DNA of 64,000 nt from Ruegeria sp. Alg231-54 (GTDB taxonomy: Bacteria; Pseudomonadota; Alphaproteobacteria; Rhodobacterales; Rhodobacteraceae), in NCBI RefSeq assembly GCF_900143525.1, contig NZ_FREZ01000002.1:1-64000 (forward strand), given 5' to 3'. Shown one piece after another: positions 27,334 to 36,117 of the stretch. Position numbers and translations under genes: made by a program. The first letter of the stretch is position 1; each line of letters opens with the position of its first letter. The notes under the pieces were generated by a model that was not told the DNA's origin, did no database searches, and saw only the letters and a list, made by a program, of their open reading frames with translations.

Positions 27334-28376
27334 TGGCTGAGAAAGTAACATCACTTCAGGTTGCCCAGCTTGCAGGTGTAAGTCAGTCTGCCGTTAGCCG
27401 CGTCTTCACGCCCGGTGCCTCGGTCAGCAAGAAGACGGAAGAGAAAGTGCGCAAAGCCGCGACCGAACTTGGCTATCGCCCCAATGTGTTGGCGCGCGCG
27501 ATGGTGTCGGGCAAAAGCCGCATCATCGGTTTGGTCGTCGCCTATCTGGACAACTATTTCTATCCCGAAGCGCTTGAGAAGTTGTCGAACGAGTTGCAGG
27601 AGCAGGGGTATCACGTCCTGATCTTCATGGCCTCCAGAACCGCCGGAAACATTGACGACGTTATGGAGGAAATTCTTGATTATCAGGTTGATGGCGTGAT
27701 CCTGGCCTCGGTTGCGATGTCGTCCGATATCGCAACACGGTGCCAACAAGCTGGTGTGCCGGTCGTACTGTTCAACCGTAGTCAGGATATCGACGGGATT
27801 ACCTCGGTGACCTCTGACAATTATTCCGGCGGTCGCAAGGTCGCTGAATTCTTTATTGCCGCAGGCCACAGTCGCATCGCTTACATTGCCGGTTGGCAGG
27901 GTGCCTCAACCCAGCGAGACCGCGAGGCCGGGTTTCGCGCCGCACTCGGTGATGCGGGCCAGGATTTGTACGCCTACGAAATCGGAGAGTTCCTGACCGA
28001 GAATGCGCGATTGGCCGCGCGCCGCATGTTTGATGTTGAACCGCAAAAACGACCCGATGCGGTATTCGTCGCCAATGACCATATGGCGCTTGCCGTGATG
28101 GACGTCATTCGGTTTGAACTGGGAATGCGTATACCAGAAGACGTTTCTATCGTTGGATACGATGACGTACCGCAGGCTGGATGGCTTGCCTATAACCTCA
28201 CCACCATTCGTCAACGCGCCAACCTGATGGTTGCGGAAACCGTTGATGCCTTGTTGGACCATATTGAAAACCCGGCAGTTGCCGCAGCCCGCAAGGTCGC
28301 GATTGATGGGCCGTTGATCGTGCGCACTTCGGCACGGTTGCCCAAAGGCTGGACCCCGCAAAGGATGAATACATGA
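27333..28376 (+). CDS. LacI family transcriptional regulator of the locus
   Basis: The 347-residue regulator has the N-terminal LacI HTH (SLQVAQLAGVSQSAVSRVF, about residues 6-24), hinge, and a periplasmic-binding-protein-like effector domain (ISIVGYDDVPQAGWLAYNLTTIRQ). It is encoded inside the operon, so it would be autoregulated. The two GCATACGTATGC-type palindromes between 18846 and 18919 are the obvious binding sites. The effector is presumably the imported compound or an early intermediate. The ATG at 27333 overlaps the SDR stop. Confidence 0.93.
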   Translation: MAEKVTSLQVAQLAGVSQSAVSRVFTPGASVSKKTEEKVRKAATELGYRPNVLARAMVSGKSRIIGLVVAYLDNYFYPEALEKLSNELQEQGYHVLIFMASRTAGNIDDVMEEILDYQVDGVILASVAMSSDIATRCQQAGVPVVLFNRSQDIDGITSVTSDNYSGGRKVAEFFIAAGHSRIAYIAGWQGASTQRDREAGFRAALGDAGQDLYAYEIGEFLTENARLAARRMFDVEPQKRPDAVFVANDHMALAVMDVIRFELGMRIPEDVSIVGYDDVPQAGWLAYNLTTIRQRANLMVAETVDALLDHIENPAVAAARKVAIDGPLIVRTSARLPKGWTPQRMNT

Positions 28377-29362
28377 AAGGCTTTGATCCCAAGTTCCGGG
28401 ATTTTCCCGACTACATCATCGGAATTACCAAGGAGATCTGGGAAGACCGGGGCATCGTAACCCTGCACGAGTATTACAGCGAAGATATCGTCGTTCGCTC
28501 ACCCGGTTCGGTGGTTCTGGGCAATCAGAATGTGATCGGCGCGACGATGGCGACCCTGGCCGAGTTTCCGGATCGGCAGTTGATGGGTGAAGATGTGATC
28601 TGGTCGGGCACGCCGGAAGAAGGAATGCTGAGCTCTCACCGTATCCTTTCAACGGCTACGCATCTGGCCGAGGGGGTTTACGGCAAGCCTACCGGTACAA
28701 AACTATGCTATCGAATTCTGGCCGACTGCCACGCCATCGACAACCAGATCAATGACGAATGGTTGATCCGCGATCAGGGCGCGATTGTGCGGCAGATGGG
28801 CTGGGACCCTAAAGCATACGCCGCTGATCTGATTGCGCGCGAGGGCGGTAAGGACAGCTGCGTCAAACCTCTGACCCCCGAGATCGACCAGCCCGGCCCC
28901 TACAAGGGGCGCGGCAACGACAATGAGTGGGGGCAGCGATATGCTGATATCCTGACCCGGATCATGAACGCCGATATGGGCACTATCGCCGCTGAATATG
29001 ACCGTGCGGTCCAGTCTGAATATGTGGGCGGCGTCACGGGGCATGGCTGGGATGCCGTCGACCGGTTCTGGATGGGGCTTCGGGCGAGTTTCCGGAATGC
29101 TGAATTCAAGATTGAACACCAGATCGGACGCGACGACCCGAATATGCCGCCGCGATCAGCAATTCGCTGGAGCCTTTGGGGCAAGCATGACGGCTGGGGC
29201 ATGTTCGGGGCGCCGACAGGGGCACAGGTTTATGTCCTCGGGATCAGCCATGCCGAGTTTGGCGCACTGATAGCGGGGCAGCCGCAGTTGCGCCGTGAAT
29301 ATACTCTGTTCGATGAAACCTCGGTCTGGAAGCAGATCCTGTTGCAGAGCGGAGAGGTCTGA
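28373..29362 (+). CDS. Two-domain SnoaL/NTF2-like protein, divergent member
   Basis: The 329-residue protein again shows two NTF2-like halves (about residues 10-150 and 180-320): EYYSEDIVVRSPGSVVLGNQ and MNADMGTIAAEYDRAVQSEY..HGWDAVDRFW. It lacks the GVDxFAR ending of the other members. It overlaps the LacI gene by 4 bp. It is the fourth SnoaL-like gene of the locus. The function is unknown; the repeated recruitment suggests several sequential non-redox steps, or a complex of paralogous subunits. Confidence 0.7.
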   Translation: MKGFDPKFRDFPDYIIGITKEIWEDRGIVTLHEYYSEDIVVRSPGSVVLGNQNVIGATMATLAEFPDRQLMGEDVIWSGTPEEGMLSSHRILSTATHLAEGVYGKPTGTKLCYRILADCHAIDNQINDEWLIRDQGAIVRQMGWDPKAYAADLIAREGGKDSCVKPLTPEIDQPGPYKGRGNDNEWGQRYADILTRIMNADMGTIAAEYDRAVQSEYVGGVTGHGWDAVDRFWMGLRASFRNAEFKIEHQIGRDDPNMPPRSAIRWSLWGKHDGWGMFGAPTGAQVYVLGISHAEFGALIAGQPQLRREYTLFDETSVWKQILLQSGEV

Positions 29363-29555
29363 GTGGCCCGCCCGGTCGCATATCGTATCCTTGCAGGTGG
29401 TCTGTGTGAAACCGGAGCCCGTCGACGTTTCCATATGTTCCGTCAAAGCCTGCGGGCGCGGCGGCTGAATCTGCGCCCGCCAGGGGAGTGAGCGCCTGTG
29501 CCGTCTGAGCACACGAGCTTGCATTCTTGAAAACAATAAAATCGGATCATACGTC

Positions 29556-30521
29556 ATGACCAAATCAGCCATCACTTCCCGCATTGTCCGCTACGGCGAG
29601 CTCCAACCCTGTAAAACCGCGTTTATCGATGCCCATACGCCGGGCAGCGATCAGAAAGAGAATTTCACGATCATCGGCGGTGGCGTCTCGGAATCTCCGG
29701 ATCAGCACGTGCACATCACTGACAAGATCGGCTTCAACATCGGTGCCGCAGGTCAGCCGCCAAAATGCCGGAACTCATTGCACAGCCACACAACGGCCGA
29801 GGTTTTCTTTGTTGCCAAAGGACGCTGGCGCTTTTTCTGGGGCCGTTATGGCACCGCCGGTGAGTTCATCGCCGAGGAGGGCGATATTTTCAACATCCCG
29901 ACCGGCATCTTCCGTGGTTTCGAAAATGTTGGCCAAGACTACGGTATGATCATGGCAATCCTGGGCGGAGACGACGCGGGCGGAGGTGTCACTTGGGCCC
30001 CTCAGGTCATCGAAGATGCGCAGGCGCATGGTCTGATGCTGGGCGACAATGGCGTTCTGTACGACACCAAGAAAGGGCAGGAGCTGCCTCATAATGTGCA
30101 CCCAATGCCCTTGCTGACCGAAGAACAGTTGAAGGGCTACCCTGAGGTTCCGGTTGAGGATGTCGTCGGCAAATATGTTGCGCGGTATTGGGATTTGATG
30201 GCGTTGTCGGCCAACAAGCCTGCGCAGGTGATTGGTGAGAGCGGGCTGATCAAGGATAAGCCGGGGTTTGCGGTAGACTTCCTTGGCCGGGGGTCCTCTG
30301 TGACCGAACCGATTGCGGCGGATAAACCTGTGGTTCTGATGCCAGCCAGCGGTCACTGGCGTATTTCGATCAACGGGCACGAAACCACAATTTCGGCAGG
30401 CGACACGGCTCTGGTTCTGCCCGGCGAATCCTATAGCGTTCAGCCATCAATGACCGGGCAGGCGGGCCTGTACCGGATCACTGCAACCGATGAACCGGCA
30501 GGAGCGACCTGGACAGGATGA
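29556..30521 (+). CDS. Bicupin domain protein
   Basis: The 321-residue protein has an N-terminal cupin with a metal-site motif (SLHSHTTAEVFFVAKGRWRFFWG, about residues 74-96, then GDIFNIPTGIFRGFEN). A second, weaker cupin-like half lies near the C terminus (ISINGHETTISAGDTALVLPGES). Cupins of this shape are dioxygenases, isomerases or binding proteins. A 193-bp gap separates it from the SnoaL gene, so it may have its own promoter. It overlaps the methyltransferase gene by 4 bp. Confidence 0.8.
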   Translation: MTKSAITSRIVRYGELQPCKTAFIDAHTPGSDQKENFTIIGGGVSESPDQHVHITDKIGFNIGAAGQPPKCRNSLHSHTTAEVFFVAKGRWRFFWGRYGTAGEFIAEEGDIFNIPTGIFRGFENVGQDYGMIMAILGGDDAGGGVTWAPQVIEDAQAHGLMLGDNGVLYDTKKGQELPHNVHPMPLLTEEQLKGYPEVPVEDVVGKYVARYWDLMALSANKPAQVIGESGLIKDKPGFAVDFLGRGSSVTEPIAADKPVVLMPASGHWRISINGHETTISAGDTALVLPGESYSVQPSMTGQAGLYRITATDEPAGATWTG

Positions 30522-31120
30522 GCGCAGACCCGAACGACACCCAAGCCATATATGAGCGGCAAGCCACAGAGTATGACAAGCGCCGCTCAAAAGCTCTGTT
30601 CGAGGCGCGCTGGCTGGCGCGCTTCACGGCCAGCCTCAAACCGGGTGACCACGTACTGGATCTGGGCTGTGGCACAGGCGATCCCATTGCGCGCTGGTTT
30701 ATGGCGGAAGGGTTTGACGTCACAGGTGTCGATTTTTCCAAAGCCATGCTGGCCATCGCCAAAAAACGCTGGCCGGACGGGGATTGGCGGAAAGCTGACA
30801 TGCGGGATTTTGAGCTGGATCAGCAATTCGATGGGATCATCGCCTGGAACAGCTTTTTTCACCTGACAGCAGATGAGCAGAAGGGCTGCATCACCCGCAT
30901 GGCGCGTCATTTACATAACGGTGGAATGCTGATGCTGACAGTCGGCCCACGCGCCGGGGAAGTCAGCGGTACGGTGGGATCAGAGCTTGTCTACCACGCC
31001 TCGTTGTCCCCGGCCGGCTATGCGACGTGCCTTGAAGAGAACGGGCTGCAATTGACCGGCTTTTTGGCCGAAGACCCCGAAACTCAAAGCCATACTGTGC
31101 TGATGGCGCGAAAACTGTAA
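30518..31120 (+). CDS. Class I SAM-dependent methyltransferase
   Basis: The 200-residue methyltransferase has motif I VLDLGCGTGDP (about residues 46-56), motif II (FDVTGVDFSKAML) and WRKADMRDFEL. It resembles small UbiE/Tellurite-type enzymes. The acceptor is not predictable. It lies 10 bp before a MetE-II-like gene and may act together with it on a methylated or thiol intermediate (inference). Confidence 0.85.
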   Translation: MSADPNDTQAIYERQATEYDKRRSKALFEARWLARFTASLKPGDHVLDLGCGTGDPIARWFMAEGFDVTGVDFSKAMLAIAKKRWPDGDWRKADMRDFELDQQFDGIIAWNSFFHLTADEQKGCITRMARHLHNGGMLMLTVGPRAGEVSGTVGSELVYHASLSPAGYATCLEENGLQLTGFLAEDPETQSHTVLMARKL

Positions 31121-31130
31121 GGAGGTCTTT

Positions 31131-32255
31131 ATGGCCGTAAAAACCACACATGTTGGGTCTTTGCCCCGAACACAGGACGTCGTGGATCTTATCTTTGCCA
31201 GGGAAAACGGTGAACCATATGAAGCAACCGCGTTTGACGCGTGTATGACCGCCGCAGTCTCTGAAACGGTGCGCAAACAGGTCGAAGCCGGCGTTGATAT
31301 AGTCAGCGACGGTGAGACTTCGAAGATTTCTTATGCGACCTATGTCAAGGACCGCTACACTGGGTTTTCCGGTGACAGCCCTCGAAACGCGCCTGCAGAT
31401 TTGAAGATGTTCCCCGGCTTTCTGCAGCGGCTGGCCAATGATGGCGGCACGCCGCAATACGCCCGACCAATGTGCACCGGAGAAGTGCGATCAAAAGGGC
31501 AGGGTGAGTTAGAGAAGGACATCGCCAACCTCAAGGCGGCTATGGCGCAGCATGGGGTCGAGCGCGGTTTTATGAATGCCGCGTCCCCGGGCGTGATCTC
31601 TCTGTTTTTGCAAAACGATTTCTACTCCACGCGTGAGGCATATCTGGCTGCGCTGGCCGATGCCATGAAAGAGGAATACGAAACCATCGTGGCCGCTGGA
31701 CTGGATCTGCAACTGGATTGCCCGGATCTGGCCTTATCGCGCCATATGCTGTTCACCGACCTTTCGGACGACGCGTTCATCAAAATCGCCGATATGCATG
31801 TCGAGGCGCTGAACCACGCGCTTCAGAACGTCCCGCAGGATCGCGTACGGGTGCATATCTGCTGGGGCAACTATGAGGGTCCGCATTGCTGCGACATTGC
31901 GATGGACAAGGTATTCAGTACCCTGATGGCGACCAAGTCGCGCTATGTCCTGTTTGAAACCTCGAATCCGCGACACGCCCACGAGTGGACCGTGTTCCGC
32001 GACCGCAAATCTGAGATACCCGATGACAAGGTTCTGGTCCCCGGTGTGGTCGACACCACCACCAATTTCGTCGAGCATCCCGAGCTTGTGGCCCAACGGA
32101 TCGAACGTTTCACGGGAATCGTCGGCGCGGACCGGGTGATAGCAGGCAGCGATTGCGGCTTTGGCACCTTTGCGGGCTTCGGCGCGGTTGACCCTCAGAT
32201 CGCCTACGCAAAGTTGGCCGCGCTATCTGAGGGGGCCAAGCTGGCCTCAGCATGA
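31131..32255 (+). CDS. Cobalamin-independent methionine synthase II family protein (MetE/CoM-transferase-like)
   Basis: The 374-residue TIM barrel has the Zn-site pattern of the family: HxC in RVHICWGNYEG (H242, C244), a Glu/Asp region near 276, and Cys in AGSDCGFGTF (C342). It is half the length of MetE and matches the stand-alone family that includes epoxyalkane:CoM transferase. Members transfer an alkyl group to or from a thiol activated by Zn. GGAGG lies seven bases before ATG. It overlaps the alpha/beta hydrolase gene by 4 bp. Confidence 0.85.
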   Translation: MAVKTTHVGSLPRTQDVVDLIFARENGEPYEATAFDACMTAAVSETVRKQVEAGVDIVSDGETSKISYATYVKDRYTGFSGDSPRNAPADLKMFPGFLQRLANDGGTPQYARPMCTGEVRSKGQGELEKDIANLKAAMAQHGVERGFMNAASPGVISLFLQNDFYSTREAYLAALADAMKEEYETIVAAGLDLQLDCPDLALSRHMLFTDLSDDAFIKIADMHVEALNHALQNVPQDRVRVHICWGNYEGPHCCDIAMDKVFSTLMATKSRYVLFETSNPRHAHEWTVFRDRKSEIPDDKVLVPGVVDTTTNFVEHPELVAQRIERFTGIVGADRVIAGSDCGFGTFAGFGAVDPQIAYAKLAALSEGAKLASA

Positions 32256-32947
32256 TACCCGTGATTTTCTTGCCGGGCATGATGTGTGACGCCCGCCTTT
32301 TTGGCCCGCAAATCGACGCACTGTCAGGCAGGATGCCTGTGATGACATTCCCGTTGTCGCGACACGACAGCGTGCAAGCCATGGCAGATGACATTCTGCA
32401 AAATGCGCCGGCTGAATTCGCGCTGACGGGATTGTCGATGGGCGGTATCGTGGCAATGGAAGTATTGCGTCGGGCCCCGGAACGTGTTTCGCGCCTGGCT
32501 TTGCTCGACACAAATCCACTGGCTGAAAAGCAAGAAGTCAAAGCCCGCCGCGCGCCCCAGATTGCAGCCGTTCGCGACGGCAAGCTGAGGTCGGTGATGC
32601 GGGACGAGATGAAGCCCAGTTACCTTTCGGACGGGCCCAACCGGGGGGCTGTCCTGGATCTGTGCATGGCAATGGCCACCGACTTGGGCCCCGAAGTATT
32701 CTTGCGCCAATCGCAGGCTCTGATGGATCGCCCGGACCAAAGCGTGACGCTGACAGCTTACACGGGAAAGGCTTTGGTCTTGTGTGGGCAAGAAGATCGG
32801 CTGTGCCCCGTGGAACGCCACCAGTTGATGCACGATCTATTGCCAGACAGCGCGCTGGAGATCATCGAAGGCGCAGGGCATCTGCCGACATTGGAACAAC
32901 CCCAAAAAACCACAGCGGCCTTGATCCGTTGGTTGGAGGACACATGA
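32252..32947 (+). CDS. Alpha/beta hydrolase
   Basis: The 231-residue hydrolase carries the nucleophile elbow GLSMGG (about residues 66-71), an Asp in LVLCGQEDRLCPVERH and the catalytic His in EGAGHLPTLEQP. Size and features fit small carboxylesterase/lactonase-type enzymes. It is translationally coupled to both neighbours (ATGA overlaps). It probably opens an ester, lactone or thioester in the pathway. Confidence 0.88.
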   Translation: MIPVIFLPGMMCDARLFGPQIDALSGRMPVMTFPLSRHDSVQAMADDILQNAPAEFALTGLSMGGIVAMEVLRRAPERVSRLALLDTNPLAEKQEVKARRAPQIAAVRDGKLRSVMRDEMKPSYLSDGPNRGAVLDLCMAMATDLGPEVFLRQSQALMDRPDQSVTLTAYTGKALVLCGQEDRLCPVERHQLMHDLLPDSALEIIEGAGHLPTLEQPQKTTAALIRWLEDT

Positions 32948-33639
32948 CGCCATCCCTTTTGTCCCTGCTTCGCAAGGTCGATACCCCCACCGTCTGCAAT
33001 GCCATTGAGGTGGCGCAGGGCAAGCGCGGGTTTGATGATTTCACGCGCGGAACCATGCTGTGTTCAGCGCCTGAGGAACCTCCGATCGTCGGCTATGCCC
33101 GTACGGCAAAAATCGCGGCAGTCAATCCACCGACCGAGCCGCCTAAAGTCATCAAGACCCGGCGCATGGCCTACTACAAATACATAGCCGAAGCCCCCAG
33201 CCCGTGCGTCGCTGTGATCGAGGATATGGATTTTCCGGATTGCATCGGAGCCTATTGGGGCGAAATCAATACATCCGTCCACAAGGGGTTCGGTATCTCT
33301 GGTGTGGTAACCAATGGTGTCATGCGTGACCTGGGGGACTTACCCAAGGGGTTCCCGGTCGTCGCCGGTTCTGTCGGGCCAAGCCACGGTTTTGTCCACA
33401 TCCGCGAGATTGATACACCGGTTTCCGTTTTTGGCCTGACAGTTAATCCTGGCGAACTGGTGCACGCCGACCGTCATGGCGCGTTGGTTGTACCCGATGA
33501 TGTCGTCGACAAGTTAGAAGCCGCAATCCAAAAGCTATTGGTGACAGAACGCATCGTCTTGGATGCAGCCAGTCAGCCGGAGTTTGATTTTGACGCTTTT
33601 GAGACCGCTTGGGCGGCCTTCGAAAAAGCCAGGGTCTGA
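32944..33639 (+). CDS. RraA family protein (oxaloacetate decarboxylase / HMG-aldolase-like)
   Basis: The 231-residue RraA-fold protein contains GISGVVTNGVMRDLGDLP, the family's GxxxDGxxRD block with Asn for Asp, and EIDTPVSVFGLTVNPGELVHADRHGALVVP. Members cleave 4-hydroxy-4-methyl-2-oxoglutarate-type acids or decarboxylate oxaloacetate; RNase E inhibition occurs in only some. As the last gene of the operon it could release pyruvate from a final intermediate (inference). The ATG at 32944 overlaps the hydrolase stop; the longer upstream frame is antisense noise. Confidence 0.85.
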   Translation: MTPSLLSLLRKVDTPTVCNAIEVAQGKRGFDDFTRGTMLCSAPEEPPIVGYARTAKIAAVNPPTEPPKVIKTRRMAYYKYIAEAPSPCVAVIEDMDFPDCIGAYWGEINTSVHKGFGISGVVTNGVMRDLGDLPKGFPVVAGSVGPSHGFVHIREIDTPVSVFGLTVNPGELVHADRHGALVVPDDVVDKLEAAIQKLLVTERIVLDAASQPEFDFDAFETAWAAFEKARV

Positions 33640-33673
33640 TTATAGGGGCAGACATTCCGCATGCCGCTGCGCC

Positions 33674-34846
33674 TCAGAGCTTCTGCTCGACGAGGGCGAA
33701 CAGCTCAATTGGATGCGCAACGCCACGAATGTCGTGAAACCCGCAAGAAGCAAACAGATCATCCGAAGCGCCAGCAACGACTGACGTTGCCAAAACTCTT
33801 CGGCCAATAGATTTTGTCAAACCCTCAATTCGGCTGGCGACGTTCACCGCGCCACCAAGTACAGTAAAATCCAGTCTTCCGGGGCTGCCGATGTTGCCAT
33901 AACTGACTTGCCCTGCGTTGATCCCGATACCAACGTCTAGAACCGGTTTTCCGGCTTCCGCGCGACTGCAGTTGAGGGCGGTCAGACCAGCCAAAACACT
34001 TTGCGCGGCATACGCAGCTTTGCGACATCGGTCAGCGCGATCAGCTTGCGTGGCGATGGTGAAAATCGACAGAATACCGTCACCCATAAATTTAAGAACA
34101 TCGCCTCCATTCTCTTCCACTGACTGAACAACTAGATCGAAGTATCCGCTCAGCGCGTCAAAAACTTCCTCTTCAGGTGCGCTGTCCGATAGCGCCGTAA
34201 AACCGCGCAAATCTGAGAACATGACCACGGCCTCAAGCGTTGTACGTTCCCCTCGTTTGATGCGCCCGTTCCAAACGCTGTCCGAGGGTCCATCGCCAAG
34301 GTAGGTTCTCAGAAGGCCTTTGGACGATTTGCGCATTGTGACAGGTTCCAAAGCCGAAGACAGCGCGGGCAGCGCGTCCTCGATCAATTTCAGATGCAGT
34401 GGTGAGAACCCTTCTGGTGCTTGGGTAACAAATGTGCAGCCGTGTAGTGATCTGTCGCCGTAATAAAGCAGGGTGGCATAATAGTCGGTGCCGCCCTGCT
34501 CGGCGAATTCCAGGTAGGATGAATGCTCTGTCTTTGAATCCAGCTGGCGTAGACTTTTGTGAAGTGGCTTTCGGTGTTCCAGAATATACTCAAATGAGCT
34601 TCCTACGTACCCGTCGGTCAACATCGTCTCATGTGTGACGTCATAGCTTTCGGTTCCATCAGGTGTCCAAACCACACCCCAAGCGATGAGTAGGGGATTG
34701 GCGAAGCGCTGGCCAATATTGACCCGCCAAAGCGGGACACCGGCCTTTATCAAGGCCGAGCAGAAATGCGACACCACTTTCACGGGATCGCCTGATTGGC
34801 GTCCTTCAGTGATCATCCAGTTTGTCAGTTGGGCTACGGAGTCCAT
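33674..34846 (-). CDS. Class III adenylate/guanylate cyclase
   Basis: The 390-residue soluble protein has an N-terminal sensory region (about 1-190) of the type found with roseobacter cyclases (LIKAGVPLWRVNIGQR). The C-terminal catalytic domain has VVMFSDLRGFTALSD (first metal Asp), FMGDGILSIF (second Asp) and GINAGQVSYGNIGSPGRLDFTVLGGAVNVASRIE. Both metal Asp residues and the RLDFT block are intact, so it is probably active. It is convergent with the RraA gene, not part of the upstream operon. A second, much larger cyclase lies at 43181-46462. Confidence 0.9.
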   Translation of the reverse strand: MDSVAQLTNWMITEGRQSGDPVKVVSHFCSALIKAGVPLWRVNIGQRFANPLLIAWGVVWTPDGTESYDVTHETMLTDGYVGSSFEYILEHRKPLHKSLRQLDSKTEHSSYLEFAEQGGTDYYATLLYYGDRSLHGCTFVTQAPEGFSPLHLKLIEDALPALSSALEPVTMRKSSKGLLRTYLGDGPSDSVWNGRIKRGERTTLEAVVMFSDLRGFTALSDSAPEEEVFDALSGYFDLVVQSVEENGGDVLKFMGDGILSIFTIATQADRADRCRKAAYAAQSVLAGLTALNCSRAEAGKPVLDVGIGINAGQVSYGNIGSPGRLDFTVLGGAVNVASRIEGLTKSIGRRVLATSVVAGASDDLFASCGFHDIRGVAHPIELFALVEQKL

Positions 34847-35128
34847 TATTTCAAACTAGTCGCTAGGGCTGGATGCACAAAGGAAATTGGGCCTGTGATG
34901 GGCCGATTTGAACCAAATGAGGCCCGCGCATGATGCCGGGCGCGTTTAGGCTTGGCGCAAATTCAGGAGGCGATCCATTGAATATCTCAAAACACAAACA
35001 GCTTGTTTTGCACGATCTGGCCCCAGAATGGGCTACCCGCTTCAAGCGCATTGCAAATGACGACTTGGCAGGGCCGTGGTCATGTCCCGCTTGATCCCCA
35101 GGATGCATTCGCGTTTTGAGGGCGGTCG

Positions 35129-35998
35129 TCAAAAACGGGTTTGTAACCATTCGCAAAAAGCGGTCGAAACGTGTGATCCTGCCGTACCTGTTTTGTGTTG
35201 CAAGATGTAGTGGGCTTGGCCTGTATCAACGGGGGCACCGACAATTCTGATCTGGCGGCCGCTTGCGATGGCCTGCTGCGCGAACCGGTTGATCATAATA
35301 GTGCAGCCGCTTTCCGCGGCCACCAATTCGCAGGCGGCAACTGAGGTATCGACGATAAGGCGCGGGGATACATCTGCATTGGGCAGACCACGGGCTGACA
35401 GATACCGCGCCCAATGGTCGTCAAACCCCAGGACGTGGATGGCAGCGTGTGCCATCAGGTCCTCGGGTGTTTTGATCATTGGCGCGGTACGCACACCGCA
35501 AACTGGAACGATGAATTCATCAGAAAGCTTGACCATGCGCGTGTCGGAATGGGTTTGCGGAGCCAACTGGATGTCAACGTCCACGGGATGCCCTTCCTGG
35601 CCGCTCTGCCACAGAGAGGTGACAAGTTTGATCCCGATACCGGGATGGGCTGTCTGAAAGGTCGCAAGTTGCGGCGCCAGCCAAATGATCATGGCCGCCG
35701 ACGCCCGCACTACGATCGTCGTCTCCAGGGCAGGCCCAAACAGCCCGTTTGTGGAAAATGCGATGTGCTCCAGTGAATCCCGGACCGATATCAAATAGGC
35801 CCGGCCGATTTCCGTCAGCTGCAGGCTTTTGGCCTTGCGAATGAACAGTTTCTGCCCCAGCTGACCTTCCAGCGCCTTCATGTGCTGACTGACAGCCGTT
35901 TGTGTCAGCCCCAGCTCTCGACTGGCGGCGGTAAAGCTTAAATGACGTGCGGCGGCCTCGAAAGTGCGAAGCCAGTTCAGGTTGAGATTGCTTTTCAT
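35129..35998 (-). CDS. LysR family transcriptional regulator (GcvA-like)
   Basis: The 289-residue regulator begins MKSNLNLNWLRTFEAAARHLSFTAASRELGLTQTAVSQHM, a textbook LysR HTH of the GcvA subgroup, with an intact effector domain. It is similar in organisation to the LysR at 12829-13704. It is divergent from the 2OG-oxygenase operon starting at 36118 (119 bp gap), its probable target. The 282 bp on its downstream side contain no recognisable gene. Confidence 0.92.
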   Translation of the reverse strand: MKSNLNLNWLRTFEAAARHLSFTAASRELGLTQTAVSQHMKALEGQLGQKLFIRKAKSLQLTEIGRAYLISVRDSLEHIAFSTNGLFGPALETTIVVRASAAMIIWLAPQLATFQTAHPGIGIKLVTSLWQSGQEGHPVDVDIQLAPQTHSDTRMVKLSDEFIVPVCGVRTAPMIKTPEDLMAHAAIHVLGFDDHWARYLSARGLPNADVSPRLIVDTSVAACELVAAESGCTIMINRFAQQAIASGRQIRIVGAPVDTGQAHYILQHKTGTAGSHVSTAFCEWLQTRF

Positions 35999-36117
35999 TG
36001 CCCATTCATAAGTTTTTTATGCGCATGGAGGCAAATTCTTTCATTTTCCTTCATTTTAGGCCGCGGCTAGACAGAAATAACCGACGACGAAGTCGACCAG
36101 ACGAAAAGGAGCGAACT

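Noticed and set aside
16906-33639. Reading the locus as a protocatechuate 4,5-cleavage (Lig) pathway
   Set aside because: A lactonase-like hydrolase and an RraA aldolase are shared features, but LigAB dioxygenase and LigC/LigJ are missing.
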